A stretch of DNA of 64,000 nucleotides from Cristatella mucedo (GCA_009760855.2 WPIO01000100.1:1351001-1415000); one strand, 5' to 3'; positions 1 through 11,790 are shown, counted from the first letter of the stretch. Numbers and translations are program-made. The notes: generated from the letters alone by a model not told the origin.

Positions 1-101
1 TTGCCACACACTGCGCTTGGTTTGGTAGAGAGTATTGGCTATCTGCTGAAACATGTCGCCCAGAATTTCGAAGCTCGGCTCGACGATGAAGTCAATGAAG
101 C
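1..101 (-). CDS. PDE1: PDE1 exon, end of catalytic domain (runs off window)
   Basis: The reverse strand from 101 downward has an acceptor (cttcag) followed by a reading frame giving GFIDFIVEPSFEILGDMF and on to SVWQ at base 1. The first Gly codon is split with the previous exon (G + GC). FIDFIVEP is the PDE1 segment just after the Gln of SQIGF and forms part of the substrate pocket. No donor is seen, so the exon continues outside the window. After the FEILGDMF stretch the sequence diverges from other PDE1 proteins, as the C-terminal region of this family usually does. Confidence 0.93.
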
Positions 102-1149
102 CTGAAGCAGGAAGCGCAGGAGGTTGCGTCAGGTTGCATTGCTTATCCGCTAAGGAGCGGTGCATACTGCGCCACCGCTGGCCGCCCTAGCACGCCCACT
201 CAGTGACGTGATGTCGGTAGCTCGATTCGATCCTGCCAGCCGCGGACCGAAATAACTCGAGAATTTCGCGTCCGCCTAAACTTCACTAGTTCTCGCGGCG
301 GCGCAACGAATGCAATGCGTTCACCCTAATTCGTCTTAGTCCGAGGGTACGGCGCTCGCACTTGACGGTCAAGGTCGCGAGCTCGAGCCGTTGTAGCGGA
401 TTGGTTGCATGAGTTGCAAATGGTTCGGCAGCCGCCGAAAAGGCTCTTCTGCCGCCAGACAAATGAGGATCTGCTGGATCAGCCCACCTTTGCTTTTTAC
501 TCCCTTTTTGTTTAGGACTGACGCTCGTAACGCACCGAACGGCGAAAGACACGAAACTTGGCAAGCAGCAGACGTCAATAACGCCGAGCAGTCAACCGCG
601 CCATCAACAGCTTGCGAGAGCGAAAAGGATCGCCGCACCGGTGCGACTGCAGCTCGTGAGGCGGCGACACCAGGCGGCAGACTCGATTAGAAGCAGGTGA
701 TGCAGTGACCGACGGCCAGGCAGACAGCGCCAAACGAGAGCAAACGCCTGCAGTCGGGCTCTCGTCTTATTTGTCGGCCACGTCGTTTAAAGTAGTATGT
801 AAATGAGTTTGCACCAATATCTGCCGCGAAGCTCACGACTTCGCTCAATCGAGGCTCAATCTCGTAAGCGGTCTCCTGTTGTAAGTCAGTGGCAAAGCTC
901 CAAGTTCATAATCGTGGGACATTTCGCGTGCACGCCGTCAGCATTGTTTTCAATAGAGGTTGCATTAAAGTCTTTCATATTTTGAAACGAATTTGGCGAC
1001 GAACTGCAACTATTAGCGCTTGCGTTCAAGTAGCAGAGGCTGGGGAGCTGCAGTAAAATGTTTATAGGTCGGCGGTTGGTAATTAGAAAAAGAATTTCAA
1101 TGCTGGCGCTGTTTCCTGGCGCTGGGCATGGCACGATTGGGTGTTTAAT
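102..1149. other. PDE1 intron, no recognisable feature
   Basis: No repeat family, exon-like splice pair or RNA gene was recognised. The stretch is moderately GC-rich with several short overlapping open frames on both strands, none with a recognisable protein signature. Confidence 0.5.
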
Positions 1150-1157
1150 GGCTCTTC

Positions 1158-1184
1158 CACGTGGCTCGACGGCCGAGCCACGTG
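1158..1184. repeat. Inverted repeat with two CACGTG cores
   Basis: Two perfect 11-base arms (CACGTGGCTCG and its complement) are separated by five bases (acggc). Each outer end carries a CACGTG E-box. It could form a small hairpin or bind bHLH factors, but it lies deep in an intron and function is unproven. Confidence 0.6.
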
Positions 1185-1737
1185 ACGAACTGCACCCTTT
1201 GATGCCGGCCCTTTGATGTCACTGGATAAGCTAAGTTGTTTTTGACCAAGCGAGTTCGAGAGTCCAAGCGACGGCCCGTGGGTGTGATATGTATTGAAGA
1301 CTGGAAATACGGCGCTACGATCTTGTCATTTGGCTACAAATTCGATGGTGCGTCCCTACATGGGCTTAATTCTGAATTCCAATCAAATTACGGGCTAGCT
1401 GACTCAATAGTAGAATTTCCATAGTGGCAGAAGAGTCCAATTTATAAGGCGACAGATGACTAGTAGTGGATGTCACTACCATTTGCAGTGAGCATAAAAA
1501 ATTGCCTGCTGCTCGAACTCGAACCAACGATCTAGGTTGTTAAGTGCGAGTATCTTATCCATAGATCCAGACGCGGGGGGGGGATTTTTGTTTCCTAGAT
1601 TCAAACACAAGCCACCCATTAACATTCCTGTAGTGCATCAGTTCTTTCATATTTACGTCGTTAGTTATGTGCTTCATTTTCATTTTGCTATGCCATCTAT
1701 AGCCCTTTAAACTGTTAGACAAACGCACGCGCGCACC

Positions 1738-1738
<1 letters not shown>

Positions 1739-1792
<54 letters not shown>

Positions 1793-1821
1793 GCACGCAC
1801 GCGCGCACGCACACACACACA

Positions 1822-1889
<68 letters not shown>

Positions 1890-1892
1890 TAT

Positions 1893-1957
<65 letters not shown>
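1739..1957. repeat. Compound (CA)n-(TA)n microsatellite
   Basis: About 50 bases of CA repeat pass through CACG-type units into more than 130 bases of almost pure TA. The open frames here (poly-Val/Cys and Tyr-Ile runs) are artefacts of the repeat. Confidence 0.95.
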
Positions 1958-1962
<5 letters not shown>

Positions 1963-1975
1963 CTCGTATAGCCCC

Positions 1976-2107
1976 CCCCAAGAGAACTTAATCTCTATTC
2001 AGGCGCTTCAAATATGTCACATGTCTCGAGGCCACAAACTGGAAATGCATTTACCTTGACCTCGGTCGTTAAAGGGGAGCACATTGACCCCTGAACCAAA
2101 CGAGGCC
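1976..2107 (-). repeat. SINE-A copy, degraded
   Basis: Reverse-strand SINE-A: the tail side (agagaacttaatctctattc, then aggcgcttca) comes first on the plus strand, followed by a decayed tRNA-like head (gacctcggtcgttaaagg). Similar copies occur at 5205, 13490, 20278 and 60325. Confidence 0.7.
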
Positions 2108-2258
2108 ATGTGCTGAAGATCTAAAGCGTCAAATCAGACGCTTTCAAATTATCGTTCTGACATGCCTGCGGTAGACTGGCGAGGGTAGAATCGAGCGATC
2201 ACCAGGAGTCAATGAACGCAGCTATTTATTTTAAAAATTGTTTTACGTATACAGTACT

Positions 2259-2289
2259 TATGTGTGTGTGTGTGTGTGTGTGTGCAGCA

Positions 2290-2340
<51 letters not shown>

Positions 2341-2345
2341 ATATC
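2259..2345. repeat. (GT)n-(TA)n microsatellite
   Basis: A short GT run is followed by gcagcagga and then by an AT run with a single break. Confidence 0.9.
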
Positions 2346-3194
2346 CAGCTGCCTCTGGACGATTGGCGAATTTTGTTCCGAGCATACTTATCCAGCCCAT
2401 CTGAAAGTGACTGCCTCCATGATTGCTATCTTCCGTGGAGTAGATGTCAACACTTATTAAAAATGATTTATTATGACGGAAAACTATCGCTGCTAGCATA
2501 ATCTGCCTAGGAAATTTAAATGCAAGTGAATCCGTAAACCAAAGCCGCCGGTGTTAGGCTTAGGCTGTGCCCTTTGTGGTATTTATAGCAGTGGTATTAC
2601 GATGATAAAGCTGAGTGCCACGTCAAAAAGATCAGAGAAAATGATGTGCGAATTTGCAAGCGTCGCAACATTACCCATGCACTCTTGAAGTTAAAATTGA
2701 ATGCTGAATTGTGAAACGGCGAGATGTAGGCTTTTGATCATCGGTCTTTCAATTACTGATTTATGCTTTGCCGAGATTATCTCTCGGTGGAACAGATACT
2801 AATGAAGAGCCTGACAGCGACAGTTAGTCTTAGCTAGCGCTTACCAGTCAATAAGACGTGGTGGCCGAGCCTTAGCTAAAGCAGTTTGCTTGTCTGCACG
2901 GTCTTTAATTTTCAAATTGAATATCGAGTACTCGCGATTTTTTGCGGTTGCACGCTTGTAACCGTAATAATTTCAAGGACCGACCATCTAAAAGCCAGCC
3001 CTCCGCTCAGAGGCAAGCTGAACCCTGCCCTGCCCAGGCATCGGGGGGGGGGGCGCGTGTCGAGCCCACTGCGAGCACCGGTGTGCGTCGGACGAAGCGT
3101 GGACGGCTTCGCTGCCTCCTCCTTTGAGCTCGGCTGCACTCGGAGGAGCAGCGGCGCTCATCTGTCTGCGCACCTGTCTGCCCACCGTGCTCAC
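2346..3194. other. PDE1 intron, nothing recognised
   Basis: No repeat family was recognised between the microsatellite and the next exon. The last 200 bases are GC-rich and contain a run of ten G at about 3042-3051. Several short frames overlap the exon on the other strand and are shadows. Confidence 0.5.
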
Positions 3195-3276
3195 CTATTT
3201 GCGATTGCTCAACGAGCGTCGCCGTCCGGTCACACAGCGGCGAGCACGGCAGCTCGAGCTCCTTCTCTCGGTCGCC
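3195..3276 (-). CDS. PDE1: PDE1 exon with the SQIG substrate-binding Gln
   Basis: The reverse strand reads acceptor (catttcgcag), then GDREKELELPCSPLCDR, then TATLVEQSQI plus the first base of a Gly codon, then donor gtgagc. PDE1 has GDKE, LPFSPLCDR and AQSQIG at the same place. The Gln of SQIG is the invariant residue that binds the purine of cAMP or cGMP. The exon is 82 bases, starts in phase 0 after the exon at 12148 and ends one base into the Gly codon completed at 101. A Cys replaces the usual Phe in LPFSPLCDR, a mild change. Confidence 0.96.
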
Positions 3277-3594
3277 CTGCGAAATGCGACTGCTGCTGCT
3301 GACACATCCTTCGCCATGGATCACTGCGGGGGCTGCGGCTGCAGCGACTGCGGCGGCGGCGGCGGCGTCGGCGGCAGCGACAAGCGGAGGAGCAACGAGA
3401 TCGCGCGCCCCACGCAGCTTCCATGCTGTTCAGCAGCTGGATAAGAGGTTTTAGAGCGCGTCCACCCGCCCGTTCACATTGACGGGAGGGGAGCACTCAA
3501 CAATAAACAGGCTGCACCACATGGTTTCTGGCGGTGACCTATGCAGACTCAAGGTTGCGGGGCTCAAGAGTCAAAGCACTGTAGGCTATGTTAA

Positions 3595-4140
3595 TAATAG
3601 CAATAATAATAAAATAAATAATAATATGGAGTTGCTTGCTATAGCACCCTAGGAGAACTGAGTATATCTCCAAGGAATTTTCGCATGCTGGAAAGGAAGC
3701 ATCAAAATACTCTGTGCGGATTCACATTCAGCACCTATGCGAACACAAAGCAAAATTCACAGGTACAGAGAAACTACTGTATGGAACAGATGGGTTTTTA
3801 AATTCTTTTTTGAATATCATCAAGTCATGCCATGTCTAAACGTCAGGCCCCAGTGAGTTCCGGGCTGTGAGATGACACAAACTAAAGGTATGGCTTCCAA
3901 AGGATTTGAGGTTGGTTCGAGGTATGGCTAATCAACCAGAGTCAGAGGAGCGATGCGTAGCGTGGTTGGAACAAGAGAATACAGGGACCTAAATGTGAGT
4001 GACAAAGTCGCGAGTTCGTTTGAGAACCAGTACAGGTTGGTGAGCGGCGGGAAATGTGGCAGCTGTGGCGTTCACGTTAGGCTAGCCCAGCAGCAACGGT
4101 TTGCACCTACTGCAAACGTCGTATCGTTCATGCAGGGAAC
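3595..4140 (-). mobile_element. LINE-A 3' end, old copy
   Basis: An (AAT)n tail and a degraded 3' terminus (agcaccctaggagaactgag) are followed by antisense remains of the C-terminal coding region, such as tttgaggttggttcgaggta and accagtacaggttggtgagc, which match younger LINE-A copies such as 12716-13403. Many changes show an old insertion. Confidence 0.75.
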
Positions 4141-4179
4141 ATTCGAGCCATGGGTTTCAGAAGTATGATAATACGAATA

Positions 4180-4352
4180 CAGTCGACTCAGCTTATAAGA
4201 ATACACTCGGGGTGGCTAATGACCATTCTTATAGGTGGAGTTTTCCTATATGCAGAGTGAGACTATCGCCAGAGTAAATCTGGGAAGCGGAACTGCTATT
4301 CTCATAAGCAGAGTATTCCTTCATCCGATATTCTTATACGCGATGTCGCCTG
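4180..4352. mobile_element. Short MITE flanked by TA (pogo/Tc1-mariner-like)
   Basis: The left end cagtcgactcagcttataag and the reverse complement of the right end (caggcgacatcgcgtataag) are imperfect terminal inverted repeats, each flanked by TA. The 173-base length, CAG termini and TA duplication fit a non-autonomous Tc1/mariner-pogo element. It sits between two parts of an old LINE-A copy, which it may have split. Confidence 0.6.
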
Positions 4353-4489
4353 TACATGGATATGCTTGGCTCTGCTATCCTTGATGCTGTCCGTGACAGT
4401 GGCGCCGGTTTGGTCATCTAGTGAAAGGTAAATTTGTAAAAATACACGTGAGATTGACTCTACGGGAGATTTGCTTTCCAAATCCATAC

Positions 4490-4720
4490 AGAGGGTTAGG
4501 TTTTGCCAGTTTCCTAGTAATACTAGGTTTTCTTAGCATTGATAAGTTGATTTTTATTGTCCTTTACATGAAAACGTTTACTGCCATCCAGGTGTGACAG
4601 TCAATAGTACATGCTGCAAAAGAGTTGAGAGACTTCAACGAATTGGAAGACAGGGAGAGAGATCGATGCACAGGTGAGATCTGCTTCAACTGAATAACAA
4701 TGACAGCCTAGATTATATTC
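4490..4720 (-). mobile_element. LINE-A fragment, old copy (continuation)
   Basis: The plus strand shows actgccatccaggtgtgaca and acatgctgcaaaagagttga, which match the antisense of the region after the YADD motif of LINE-A seen at 19380-19450. It is probably the same insertion as 3595-4140. Confidence 0.6.
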
Positions 4721-5204
4721 GACGATTACATCGGCAAGAAGGACAACTTTGGAAAAGAAGTAAACCAATCTCAGATTCGTAGACGACATTTAAGTTTCTC
4801 TGCTTATGCCGACTCTGGAACTTTCTTTACAGCCGTTCGACACTGCTTCTTACTTCCTCCTGATTCAGTCATTCCCCTCACTTTCTCTCTGCTTCTTTTG
4901 GCTAATTAGTGCGCGCCGGAAGCCACCAAGGCTTTGAGTTTGCTATGGGAAACTCTCCAGCCTAGCACTACTAAACCGTTGGGGTATTTGCAAAGTTACA
5001 TTCAGAGATACAAACATGCGCATATGTATGTACACGCTGTCATCGATTACGGCGTCTCCGGAGGCTACAGCCCTAATAGAGATAAATTTAGATAGCTACA
5101 GTTTATGCATGCAAATAATGTAAAAATAATGACAGCTCACAAGCATAACACATACCATGTATGCAGGTATATAGTCTATATAGATAATATAATTTATTTT
5201 TAAA
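4721..5204. other. PDE1 intron, nothing recognised
   Basis: AT-rich sequence with no recognised repeat or exon signature. Confidence 0.4.
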
Positions 5205-5345
5205 TATAATTCATGTATATAGCGCCCCAAGAGAACTTAATCTCTATTCAGGCGCTTCACATATGCCTCGGGGCTCGAGCCCATGACCTCAGTCAGACCT
5301 TGGTCGGGGCGAGCACCTTAACCGCTAGACAAAACCAGCTCGGCG
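5205..5345 (-). repeat. SINE-A copy
   Basis: A well-preserved reverse-strand SINE. The tRNA-like promoter boxes read, on the minus strand, gtctagcggttaaggtgctc (box A region) and gggctcgagcccc (box B region). The 3' end gcgcctgaatagagattaag leads into ttctcttggggcgctatata and a short A/T tail. Confidence 0.85.
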
Positions 5346-5504
5346 ATACATTTCTCTACATTTGCTTGTGCAGGGTGGCAAACCGAGCTTCTTTTAACGG
5401 TTTGCATGTGGGGGTTTTCAAAAATTCGATAAAGAAACATCTTCAAAAGTGCCTGCCTTAGATTGCGTACTCCCACTATTATATTGGTTCCTCTATAGAC
5501 TTTC

Positions 5505-6225
5505 TAACTCACTTCCTCTTCATCTCGGCTGGCATCACTGACACTGCACTGAAATGGTTTAGATCCAGTCTCAGTGGGAGACTCTATATATAGAGCACAG
5601 ATGTAAGCAAGTTAAGATCATCCGAGGAAGCACTAAAATGAGGTGTACCTCAGGGGTATATGCTTTGTCCACTTCTTTTCACAATTTATACTCTTCCTCC
5701 TGCTAACGTAATTGCCAAGCACAATCTAGGCAGTCACTTGTAAGCAGATGACACACAGCTGTACCGATATCTTGATCCCTCTCCACCCTCCAGCATGTCC
5801 AACTCTCTTAACTTCTTTGCTGAATGTGTTGCTGACATACGCACACGTATGGCGGCACACTTTCTCAAGTTGAATGGCGATAAAACCAATCTCTAGTTAT
5901 GAGCAAATTAATTTCGACTCAGACATTGGAAAGCGTAACGCTCAAAAGGCTCTGTCAACACATCACCTGTACAATCTTCACGAATCCAGGTGCCCTGTTC
6001 CAAAGCGAGCTTTCACTGGACGACGACATCAGCTCCACCGTCTAGTCTGCCTATATTCAGCTACGTACTAGTGCAAAAATTTGGTTCCACTTAGGCACGG
6101 ATATCACATTTAATTAATTTGGTCCATGCATTTGTGACATCCCGTTTAGAGTACTGTAATTCATTGCTTGCAGGTCTAACCACCTATGCAATAAGGCCCT
6201 TACAGTTGGTGCACAATTCTTCAGC
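5505..6225 (+). mobile_element. LINE-A reverse transcriptase fragment, degraded
   Basis: The frame remnants follow the LINE-A RT: the region of the GITGTALQWFRSYLSGRLQS block, the VPQG region (aggtgtacctcaggggtata), the ADDT motif region (gcagatgacacacagctgta) and the start of the post-RT domain. Frame breaks and stops are frequent. A SINE-B copy at 6229-6412 separates it from its 3' part. Confidence 0.8.
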
Positions 6226-6228
6226 CTG

Positions 6229-6412
6229 GCTTTGAGGCCGTGACAGCTCATAAAGTAAGGTGCTCGCTCTTCAAGTCCGAGGTCGTGGGTTCGAATCCTA
6301 TATTGGGAGATCCCTTATTACCAACAGCATGCGGTGATGATAGCAGTTAAGGTTCTTCTTCCGCTATAAACATTAGGCTGCCAAGAAAAATATTAGCTGA
6401 TTTATTTTTTCT
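6229..6412 (+). repeat. SINE-B copy inserted in LINE-A
   Basis: A tRNA-like head with box B (gtgggttcgaatcct) is followed by the SINE-B body (gatcccttattaccaacagc, ggtgatgatagcagttaagg) and tail (attagctgattta). LINE-A coding sequence lies on both sides, so the SINE is the younger insertion. Confidence 0.8.
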
Positions 6413-6918
6413 TTCATGAGCATGGCAGTTTCCACATTCCACATCTTCTTGGAAACCTGCTCTGGCTGCCAATCAAGCCACACATCAACTTTAAGGTTTT
6501 TCAGTCACTTTTAGATACTTTTATTCTATGGCTCCATCTACCTATCAGAATGCTCCCCAACATGGCTAGGCATTGTACCACCCGCTTCTCTTACGGAAAT
6601 CGTTCAGCAATGCCTCGAACCAACCTTAAATTATTTGGAGACCGTGCCCTTAGTTTGTATACTCCCAAGCCTGGAACTCACTACCGACAAGCGTCGTGAC
6701 TTTCCCTGACTTGATATTTAAAACGAAGTTGAAACACACCTTTTCCTCGAAGCATTGACTAGGTGCTTGTGATATATCCTCTGTGTCCTTATGAGTGTTT
6801 GTATTTGCACGTCGACACTTATTAACCATATAGTCATGCTTCTTTTACAGTGCACGTAAAGTTGCAATTTGAGATTTGTTTCTCATAGGGTGCTATATAA
6901 ATGTATTAGTAGTATTAT
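6413..6918 (+). mobile_element. LINE-A 3' part after the SINE-B insertion
   Basis: It continues the post-RT domain (equivalent to LLADLHWLPVKQRIDFK and PKAWNSLPT) in broken frames. It ends in the LINE-A terminus with agggtgctatataaatgtat and an (AGT/ATT)n tail. Confidence 0.8.
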
Positions 6919-7465
6919 TATTCCGTTTTTTTTATCAAATAGGTTACTACCAAGCATTTTTATTCACCCAGAAAGTAAGCATTTGCTGTCCATTCTTGTC
7001 AATTTTCACTGTAAATTTAATCGTTCGCGGTTTGAATGCCAAGTTGACATTTTTCAATCTTTATTTCGAAGTCCCGAACTGCCGAGGTTTCCGAAACTCA
7101 CAGATGCAAAAATACATCGATGTTTCTAGCTTCAGTCTCATAGCCTACATGCAGACCAAAGAACGCATACGTTCGAATACGTTCCTGTCGACAAGCTCAT
7201 TCCTTTCGGTCACCGGAATTTTTAAAAGAGGGCTTACGGAATTGCTAAATTCGGGGAGTGTACAGATAATACTAGTCTGCATGATACCAGTTGTTTGTGA
7301 TTTTTTTATTACTTTCCTAATATTCATCACAAATGATGATTTATGGTGCATTTTGTTTTGCTTCCGAGTGTCAGGTTTGGTATTAACCGCTTACATGTTG
7401 AGTTAATTTTGGTAAAACAATTAGCAATTTTGATGGTTGATATTTCAATGGATATTTTTTACTTA
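6919..7465. other. PDE1 intron, AT-rich, nothing recognised
   Basis: It contains a plus-strand open frame of 176 codons (6876-7406) with hydrophobic, AT-driven composition and no family signature. It shows no supporting splice or start context, so it is not called as a gene. Confidence 0.4.
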
Positions 7466-8590
7466 CAATGAATGCCAGTGGAGTGTAAGTATTCTCCGAA
7501 TATGTTGTGCTACATCTGCGGGAGATTCCCGATAAAAAAACAGCGGCTGCCGATTACTAAATTCATCAAGCAGTGCTACCAAGCCTACTTCGGATGCAAA
7601 CTGAGAAATCAGAATAAGACATGGGCGCTAGATATGATGTGCAAACCGTGTGTAGAAAATTTGAGACAGACAGTGGTTTAAAGATCAAAGCAACTGCACA
7701 CCATTTGGAGTACCAATGATTTGCAGATAACAAACTGGCTATGTTTCGGATTGTTATTTTTGCATCACTAAGGTGTAGAAGTTCAGCAAAAAGAATAAAC
7801 ATACAATTTTATATCCAAATCTACCGTCAGCAATGCGACCTGCACCGTATAGCGATGAGGTGGGAGTTCCTGTTCCAACTTAACACTTGATGATATGTTG
7901 ATTGAAAATAATTCGAGCTCAACTGAAGGCGATGATGATGACAAATATGATGCTTTTGATGTTCCAACACCTAAACTAATGTCAAAATCTGATATCGATG
8001 ACTTAGTGAGAGACCTTAACCTGCCCAATGAATAGGCTGAACTCTTCAGTTCAACATTAAAAGAGAAATAAATTTTCTTGCACCGTGTAATACTTTTTCA
8101 TGGTACAGACATCGTGAAAGTAGAATGTTTCCTCCGCACATTTTGGTGAAGGGTTCACTAATCTATTGCAGCAACGTCGAAAGTCTAGTTAACCAAGTAG
8201 AAAAGTACCATGATCCAACTGAGTGGAGACTCTCTATTGGTTAATCGAGCCACAGTTTAAAGGGAGTTTCACTTCATAATATAAACGAGCCTTTCCTCTT
8301 TGCCGGTTGCATATTCTGCACAGATGAAAAACTCAGAAAAACATGAAAATACTTCTCGATGAAGTCAAATATTATCAAAACCAGTGGTAGATATGCGGCG
8401 AATTAAAGTTAACTGCCATTCTGATTGGACTTCAAGGGGATTATTGATATATAGAAGTTATGATCGTCAGCAGCTGCTATCGCTTCATCGTCGTAGATCA
8501 AATGCATTCCTAGATATTAATGCTGTTACTAAGATTCGTGAGCTATGCATTAACAAAAGAAAAGCACCCCGGAGCCAACGCGGTGGCCGG
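7466..8590 (+). pseudogene. Decayed copy of a repeat-associated zinc-ribbon protein
   Basis: The first part (7472-7681) reads MLCYICGRFPIKKQR, then YFGCKL, then a CKPC pair. Two CxxC pairs suggest a small zinc-binding fold. Further pieces follow in shifting frames: YPNLPSAMRPAPYSDEVGVP near 7800, SDIDDLVRDLNLPNE followed by a stop near 8000, PTEWRLSIG near 8220 and ICGELKLTAILIGLQGDY near 8390. From memory these pieces resemble, in the same order, an uncharacterised multicopy protein family common in some invertebrate genomes. At least three stops and several frameshifts make it non-functional. The family assignment is recollection, not a search result. Confidence 0.55.
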
Positions 8591-8639
8591 AACCGGCAGC
8601 TCAGACCCGAAAGCTGAGTACCCGCTCGTTTGGTATTCC

Positions 8640-11600
8640 TAGCATTGTCTCTAACCGCTGAACACGCTCACCCACACGCGTCACTGTGAATCTCTCTAAC
8701 TTATTGGTCACCAGGCCTGTGATAACTCCATCGGCCAGACTTAATGTTTGGCTTTGGAAACCTCTGGTAATAAGCGACCTTACTTCTGAAAATGGTATTG
8801 ATCTGCTCGCCCTAACTGAAACTTGGCTAAAATCGATAAACTGCCCGACAATTAAAGACACTACCCCAGCTGGTTTCTCATTCTTTCACACCCCTAGATC
8901 AATCAAAACAGGAGGCGGAGTTGCTATTATTGTGCGCTCGAAATTCAACTTCAAGCCATTTGCAGTACCCTCGAAGCAGTCTTTTGAATCAATTGTCTTG
9001 GTCTCACCCGAAAACAAGCTACCGATAGTGGCAGTAGTCTATCGCCCACCAGGTACCAAATCCTCCTTTATCTTACATTTCTCCGATCTCATTTCGATTC
9101 TGTGTGCAAGAAATCGATCCTTCCTCGTTATGGGTCAATTAAACATTTATTTTGATAGCTCATCAAACGCCTTCAGCACTAAATTTCGTGCATTGACTCG
9201 TTGTCTCTTGTGGCTCATGTGCATGGCCCTACTCGTATCAAAGGTAACACACTCAATCAAATTTGCTCATACAAATGCACTTTGTCATCACCTATTATTA
9301 CTAAAATCTACATGTATGACCACGTGCAGATCTCATTCAGCCTAAAGTGTGCGCCCTCCTCCTCATCATCTAAAATAACCTGTGAATCGCGAGACCTCAA
9401 GACCCTTGACATCGATGCTGTCCGCGTGAGAATATCTACTTCGCCTCTGCTGCTCAGTCCTCCCTCCGATCTGTCGATCTGTCATCATTGGTAGATAGCT
9501 ACAACACGACACTAGCTGACACGCTTGACGAGTTTGCACCTCTGACTAAGCACAATGTGCGCCCTCGCCCAGATGGCCTATGATTTACCACAGACATTAA
9601 ACTAGCCAGGTCTACTAAGCGCAAGCTTGAAAAAGCAAACAAAAGATCAGGACTGACTGTCCATCGACAGGCATATGAAGACTACTGTAGGTCATACCAA
9701 TCGATCCGAGCAAAGGCCAGGTCTAGCTTCTATAAAACCATTGTTGAATCACTGATGCACAATCCAAAAATGCTGATGTCGACGATCAACCATCTCCTCA
9801 ACCGCTCTCAGATTAGCTCCTTACCTGATGATCCTTGTGAAGATGTAGCCGATCGCTTCTCTCGATTCTTTGTGCAGAAGATAGACAAGATCAGGGAGTC
9901 CATCCCTGCGATGACAACGCCCCCCCCCCCAGAATGCCGATCCCCAATTCCTGGCTGCAGGTCAATGTCTTCATTTAAGCAGGTCACTAGTGATCTCGTC
10001 CTGAAGCTCATATCGCAATCAAAGAAGACAATAAGTCCTCTGGACCCTATTCCCAAGGCCCTGCTCCTACGTTGCATTGATCTGCTGCTGCCATGCATAA
10101 CTAACATAATTAATATGTCATTAGCCTCAGATCATGTCCCGGCACCTTTCAAAAAAGCCGTAGTCAGGCCACTTCTCAAGAAAGCGACACTAGACCAAGA
10201 GAACTAGATCAACTACCGTCCAGTCTCCCTTCTACCATTCCTATCAAAGACACTGGAACGGGTCGCGGCGGACCGGCTGAACTCATATATTTAAACTTCA
10301 AACCTTGTTAGTAAGTTCCAGTCTGGCTTTAGAGCTAATCACTCCACCGAGCCAGCATTGCTTAGGGTGTACAACGACCTACTTAGGAATGCAGACATGG
10401 GCAGTGTCTCTACTTGTTTTGCTCGATCTTTCGGCAGCTTTTGATACCATCGATCACAAAGTTCTTATAGAGCGCCTCTCATCTCGCCTGGGCATCACTG
10501 GCACTGCTCTGCAATGGTTCAGGTCCTATCTCAGTGGCCGACTCCAGAGTACTGACGTGAATGGACAAAGATCATCCGAGGTACCTCTGAAATATGGGGT
10601 ACCTCAGGGCTCCATGGTCCGGTTCTTTTCATGGTTTATACTCTCCCTCTTACTGATGTGATTGCCAAGCACAATCTAGGCTTTCACTTCTATGCGGATG
10701 ACACTCACTTGTACCTTTGCTTTGATCCCTCCCTGCCTTCGTGAACCTCGAATTCTCTCCACTCACTAGCTGCATGTATTGATGACATCCGCACATGGAT
10801 GGCAGCAAGTTTTCTAAAACTAAACGATGATAAAACTAACTTACTAGCTCTGGGCAAACCCAGTGTGATTCAGAAATTGGAAAGGCTGACGTTCAAAATT
10901 AGTTCTGCCAGCATATCTCCTGTTGAATCAGCTCGAAATCTAGGTGTCATATTCCAAAGTAACCTCTCGTTAGACAACCACATCAGCTCCACAGTCAAGT
11001 CTATGCCTACTTTCAGCTACATAACATTGATAAAATTCGAGCCGTTTTAGATAATGATACCACGTCTAAGTATGTCCATGCACTTGTAACATCCCGTCTT
11101 GATTTCTGTAACTCACTGCTTGCTGGCCTACCGACCTGTGCAATCAGACGATTACAGATGGTGCAAAACTCTGCAGCTAGGCTTGTCTGTCGTGAGCGTC
11201 GCAGTTGCCACATCACACCACTTCTCGCCGACCTGCACTGGCTACCAGTCAAGCAACGGAGTGACTTCAAGGTTTTGTCGCTCACTTTTAGGTCACTTCA
11301 TTCTTTGGCTCCAGCCTATTTCTCGGATCTACTCCCCCACCAGGCCAAGCATCGTACCAGCCGCTTTTCGGAATCCAACAGTTTACCAATACCTCGTACA
11401 AACCTCAAATCCTTTGGAGACCGTGCATTTAGTTCGTATGCTCCCAAAGCTTGGAACTCACTCCCGACTTGCGTCAGAACATCCCCTGACTTGACCACAC
11501 TTAAAAAGAACTTGAAAAAACACACTTATTTAGGACAGCATTCAGTGGGTCCCTGTGATTCGTCCTTCATGTGCTTATGGGTGCTGACACTGCGCATGCT

Positions 11601-11790
11601 GCCGCTAACCACATTTGCATGCTGACCCTGTGCATGTCACCCCTAACCATGTTTGTCATGCTTATCAACATGATATTACTCACCATTCAATCGCGCTTCC
11701 TTTTGCAGCAAATGTAAAGCGCCTAGAAAGAGATTGAGTTCTCTGAGGGCGCTTTATCAAGTGCATTATTATTATTATTATTATTATCTA
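8640..11790 (+). mobile_element. LINE-A, longest copy (EN + RT, inactive)
   Basis: This is a non-LTR retrotransposon of the L2/CR1 group. An APE-type endonuclease is seen at about 8686-9345 (LALTETWLKS, GGGVAIIVRS, VYRPPGTKSS, FLVMGQLNIYFD). Reverse transcriptase is seen at about 10140-10740 ([53 protein letters not shown]). The C-terminal domain follows to about 11520 (LLADLHWLPVKQRSDFKVLS, SYAPKAWNSLPTCVRTSP). The 3' end gcgcctagaaagagattgag carries an (ATT)n tail at 11763-11787. Stops in the RT region (10205, about 10294), frameshifts and a lost GDxN Asp (Gln here) make it inactive. Confidence 0.93.

Noticed and set aside
1715-2501. Tyr-Ile and Cys-Val repeat frames (also 49427-49666)
   Set aside because: They are artefacts of TA and CA repeats.
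6876-7406. 176-codon AT-rich plus frame
   Set aside because: Hydrophobic composition follows from AT-rich DNA; it overlaps the LINE-A tail and has no signature.
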